Translations under genes and position numbers: made by a program
The notes under the pieces: model-generated
Seen by the model: the letters and a program-made list of their open reading frames with translations, nothing else
Database searches by the model: none
Told to the model about the DNA's origin: nothing
Source of the DNA: Streptomyces diastaticus subsp. diastaticus
Lineage (GTDB): Bacteria; Actinomycetota; Actinomycetes; Streptomycetales; Streptomycetaceae
Length of the DNA: 64,000 nucleotides
Direction: 5' to 3'
NCBI RefSeq assembly: GCF_011170125.1
Contig: NZ_BLLN01000005.1
Location: 2,170,001 to 2,234,000 of the forward strand
Shown: piece after piece, positions 61,599-64,000 of the stretch
How the letters are laid out: every line of letters starts with the position of its first letter
How positions within the stretch are numbered: the stretch's first letter is position 1

Positions 61599-62585
61599 TC
61601 AGCGCAGTTTGGGGTCGAGGGCGTCACGGACGGCGTCGCCGAGCATGATGAAGGCCAGCACGGTGATGGCGAGCGCCCCGGCCGGCCAGAGCAGCATGTG
61701 CGGGGCGTTGCGGACGTTGGCGGAGGCGTCGGAGATGTCGATGCCCCAGGAGACCGTGGGCGGCCGCAGCCCGACGCCGAGGAAGGAGAGCGTCGCCTCC
61801 AGCGCGATGTACGTACCGAGCGCGATGGTGGCGACGACGATGACGGGGGCCACCGCGTTCGGCGTGATGTGGCGCAGCAGCATCCGGGTGTTGGACGCGC
61901 CGAGGGCCCGCGCCGCCTGCACGTAGTCGTTCTGCTTGGCGGTGATGACCGAGCCGCGGGCGATGCGGGAGATCTGCGGCCAGCCCAGCAGCACCATGAA
62001 GCCGATGACGGGCCAGATGGTGGTGGAGGTGACCACGGAGAGCAGGACGAGTCCGCCGAGGACGACCGGGATGGCGAAGAACATGTCGGTGATCCGGGAG
62101 AGGACCGCGTCCCAGACGCCGCCGAAGAAACCGGCGAGGCCGCCGAGGACGCTGCCGAGGACGGCGACGCCGAGGGTGGCGAGGACGCCGACGGCGACCG
62201 AGGTGCGGGCGCCGTAGACGGTCCGGGTGTACACGTCGCAGCCCTGCTGGTTGAAGCCGAAGGGATGGCCCGGCTGGGAGCCCTCCTGGGACTTGGCGAG
62301 GTCGCAGGAGAGCGGGTTCCCGGAGGCGATGAGCGAGGGCCAGACCGAGATGACCACCAGGAAGAGGATGATCAGCGAGGAGATCAGGAAGACCGGGTTG
62401 CGGCGCAGGTCGCGCCAGGCGTCCGACCACAGGGAGCGGGGCCTGGTGTCGGGACCGCCGTCCTCGGGATCGCGTCCCTCCAGGCTGATGCCCTCGCTCA
62501 TGGCCATGTCGGTGGCGGCGCCCGCCCCGGCCGCCGAGATGGCCGACTTGTCGTCCGGGAGGCCGGGCTGCTGCGGGTCAGGCAT
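61599..62585 (-). CDS. oligopeptide ABC transporter permease (OppC/DppC-like)
   Basis: 328 aa. N-terminal cytosolic Gly/Asp-rich region (1-50), then six membrane helices; GTSVAVGVLATLG and ISRIARGSVITAKQNDYVQAARALGASNTR is the EAA loop that contacts the ATPase. PTVSWGIDISDA is typical of DppC. Starts 8 bp inside the preceding permease. Confidence 0.9.
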   Translation of the reverse strand: MPDPQQPGLPDDKSAISAAGAGAATDMAMSEGISLEGRDPEDGGPDTRPRSLWSDAWRDLRRNPVFLISSLIILFLVVISVWPSLIASGNPLSCDLAKSQEGSQPGHPFGFNQQGCDVYTRTVYGARTSVAVGVLATLGVAVLGSVLGGLAGFFGGVWDAVLSRITDMFFAIPVVLGGLVLLSVVTSTTIWPVIGFMVLLGWPQISRIARGSVITAKQNDYVQAARALGASNTRMLLRHITPNAVAPVIVVATIALGTYIALEATLSFLGVGLRPPTVSWGIDISDASANVRNAPHMLLWPAGALAITVLAFIMLGDAVRDALDPKLR

Positions 62586-63501
62586 AGCGGATCCTCGGGT
62601 CGAGTACGGCGTAGAGGAGGTCGACGATGAGGTTGGCGACGAGGAAGACGAGGACCAGGATCGTGACGAAGCCGACCACGGTCTGCGTGTTCTGCCGCAG
62701 GATGCCCTGGTAGAGCTGGAAGCCGACGCCGTGGATGTTGAAGATCCGTTCGGTGACGATGGCGCCGCCCATCAGGGCGCCGATGTCGGTGCCGATGAAG
62801 GTGACGACGGGGATCAGCGAGTTGCGCAGCAGGTGCCGGGTGATGACGCGGCGCCGGGGCAGCCCCTTGGCGACGGCGGTGCGGACGTAGTCGGCGCGCC
62901 GGTTCTCGGCGATCGAGGTCCGGGTGAGCCGGGTGACGTACGCCAGCGAGACCGAGGCGAGGACGAGGCCGGGGACGAAGAGTTCACCGAAGGTGGCCTC
63001 TGCGGAGACGGCCGGCTTGATCCAGCCCCACTTGACGCCGAGCAGCAACTGCACGAGCAGGCCGGTGACGAAGGTCGGGACGGAGATCACCACGAGGGTG
63101 AGGACGAGGACGCCGGTGTCGACCGGCTTGCCGCGGCGCAGGCCCGTGACGACGCCGAGGGCGATCCCGATGATGATCTCCAGGACGATCGCCACGATGG
63201 TCAGCCGGATCGTCACGGGGAACGCGGTGCCCATGAGTTCGGTGACCTTCTGGCCGTTGAACGCCGTCCCGAAGTCACCGGTGAAGACGTTCCCCATGTA
63301 CGTCAGGTACTGCTGCCAGACGGGCTTGTCGAGGCCGAGGTCGGTGCGGAGCCGCTGGGCGGTGGCGGGGTCGCACTGCCGGTCGCCGCAGAGCCCGGCG
63401 ACGGGGTCGCCCATCACGTTGACCATCAGGAAGATCAGCAGCGTGGCGCCGATGAAGACGGGGATCATCTGCAACAGGCGCCGGATCACATAACGTCCCA
63501 T
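62578..63501 (-). CDS. oligopeptide ABC transporter permease (OppB/DppB-like)
   Basis: 307 aa, six membrane helices. RRLLQMIPVFIGATLLIFLMV at the start and RTAVAKGLPRRRVITRHLLRNSLIP as EAA loop are typical of OppB. The insert CGDRQCDPATAQRL has two Cys. ATG 63501. A long stem-loop separates it from the binding-protein gene upstream. Confidence 0.9.
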   Translation of the reverse strand: MGRYVIRRLLQMIPVFIGATLLIFLMVNVMGDPVAGLCGDRQCDPATAQRLRTDLGLDKPVWQQYLTYMGNVFTGDFGTAFNGQKVTELMGTAFPVTIRLTIVAIVLEIIIGIALGVVTGLRRGKPVDTGVLVLTLVVISVPTFVTGLLVQLLLGVKWGWIKPAVSAEATFGELFVPGLVLASVSLAYVTRLTRTSIAENRRADYVRTAVAKGLPRRRVITRHLLRNSLIPVVTFIGTDIGALMGGAIVTERIFNIHGVGFQLYQGILRQNTQTVVGFVTILVLVFLVANLIVDLLYAVLDPRIRYA

Positions 63502-63544
63502 GGACGGCTCCGGGTTCGGATCGGGCGGCGGGCGGGTACGGGGC

Positions 63545-63584
63545 GCCCGGCCCGGTGCCGCGCGGGGCGGCGGCCGGGCCGGGC
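63545..63584 (-). terminator. intercistronic stem-loop between binding-protein and permease genes
   Basis: Perfect 11-bp outer arms (63545-63555 and 63574-63584) with further inner G+C pairing. Probably a partial terminator or mRNA 3'-end stabiliser giving more binding protein than permease. Confidence 0.6.
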
Positions 63585-63592
63585 GGGGGCGC

Positions 63593-64000
63593 TCAGCCGA
63601 CCTTGATCTCGTTGTAGACGGGGACGCTGAAGGGGTTCAGCTCGACGTTGGAGATGCGCTCGGAGTAGCCCGCGCTGCCGTTCTGGTACCAGAGCGGGAT
63701 GGCGCCCATCTCGTCCCGCAGGACCTCCTCGGCCTGCTGGAACTTCTCCACCGCCTTGGTGGTGTCGGACTCGGCGTTGGCCTCGTCGACCAGCTTGTCG
63801 AACTTCTCGTTGGACCACTCGCCGTCGTTGGAGGAGGCGTTGGTGTAGTAGAGCGGCTGGAGGAAGTTCTGGATCAGCGGGTAGTCCATCTGCCAGCCGG
63901 CGCGGAACGGTCCGGGCATCTTCCGGTCGCCGATCTTGTTGCGGAAGTCGGCGAAGGTGCCGGTGGGGTCGCCGACGCAGGCGCGGTCCTGGCCCAGCGC
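63593..64000 (-). CDS. oligopeptide ABC transporter substrate-binding protein, C-terminal part
   Basis: 135 residues plus stop, open at the window's right edge. GPFRAGWQMDYPLIQNFLQPLY, NASSNDGEWSN and AEEVLRDEMGAIPLWYQNG are typical of the last third of SBP_bac_5 (OppA/DppA) proteins. The lipoprotein signal would lie outside the window. The gene heads the five-gene ABC operon, which I relate to the Streptomyces SCO5117-5121-type oligopeptide importer near bldK, from memory. Confidence 0.88.
   Translation of the reverse strand, partial: ALGQDRACVGDPTGTFADFRNKIGDRKMPGPFRAGWQMDYPLIQNFLQPLYYTNASSNDGEWSNEKFDKLVDEANAESDTTKAVEKFQQAEEVLRDEMGAIPLWYQNGSAGYSERISNVELNPFSVPVYNEIKVG

Noticed and set aside
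63502..63592. Independent promoter for the permease genes of the peptide ABC operon
   Set aside because: The interval is dominated by a GC stem-loop and contains no -10-like sequence.
1..64000. tRNA, rRNA, CRISPR arrays, insertion sequences and integrated elements
   Set aside because: No tRNA-like cloverleaf, rRNA segment, regularly spaced repeat, transposase or integrase was seen.

Overview
The window is a stretch of high-GC actinobacterial chromosome, almost certainly Streptomyces. The support is third-position G/C throughout, GTG/TTG starts, mycothiol biosynthesis (mshB), a DUF3117 and a DUF3107 protein, an ECF sigma / ZAS anti-sigma / HtrA / TatB cluster, and many genes whose order I recall from the S. 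coelicolor SCO51xx region. No rRNA, tRNA, CRISPR array, phage or insertion sequence was seen. Nearly all of it reads as core chromosome. The accessory-looking parts are the sugar locus at 41.5-51.8 kb and two decayed-gene scars at 29.4-29.9 and 32.9-33.4 kb.

Layout. 0-5.5 kb: a DUF3152 membrane-anchored putative metalloprotease, an alpha/beta hydrolase, a tiny acidic protein, a TetR regulator, DUF3107, a small membrane protein and a ferritin-fold protein. 6-8.9 kb: a DEAD-box RNA helicase that must start at a non-canonical CTG, then another hydrolase. 9-14.2 kb: a NYN-domain protein, a 50-residue TTG-start protein, MarC, a PHP phosphoesterase, an MFS exporter behind an AT-rich operator-like island, and a SUFU protein. 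14.3-21.7 kb: CorA with a possible leader peptide, a methyltransferase, a lipoprotein, a soluble MgtE-N/CBS protein coupled to DUF1003, and Mrp. 21.8-27 kb: an ECF sigma - anti-sigma - HtrA - TatB - hypothetical gene row on the minus strand. 27.3-33 kb: O-methyltransferase, DUF3117, enoyl-CoA hydratase, a broken GNAT gene, 3-methyladenine glycosylase, a DivIVA-like protein, a second-copy dihydropteroate synthase homologue and arylamine N-acetyltransferase. 33.4-41.5 kb: LOG-family protein, DapE, a lysozyme-fold secreted protein, small proteins, DapC, a 7Fe ferredoxin, GNAT and a SirB1-type protein. 41.5-51.8 kb: a sugar locus. 51.8-59.2 kb: a signal-less binding-protein fold, a VanW-like protein, small membrane proteins, MshB and a DPP-IV-type peptidase. 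59.3-64 kb: an oligopeptide ABC operon running off the right edge.

From memory, much of 14-39 kb matches the M. tuberculosis Rv1202-Rv1239c neighbourhood (dapE, LOG, folP2, tag, DUF3117, methyltransferase, sigE-rseA-htrA-tatB, mrp, MgtE-like, corA), so this is an old actinobacterial block.

The most interesting system is at 41.5-51.8 kb: a secreted GH2 glycosidase with a C-terminal AbfB (arabinofuranose-binding) domain is divergent from an ABC importer built like E. coli YtfQRT-YjfF (galactofuranose), followed by a LacI regulator and an aldose 1-epimerase. Two near-identical 18-bp sites (15/18 identical) centred on AACGTT flank the divergent region, one on top of a good promoter. I infer a furanoside-scavenging regulon. 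A second systematic signal is that at least ten genes have a TANNNT box ending 6-7 nt before the start codon and no ribosome binding site, as expected of leaderless mRNAs.
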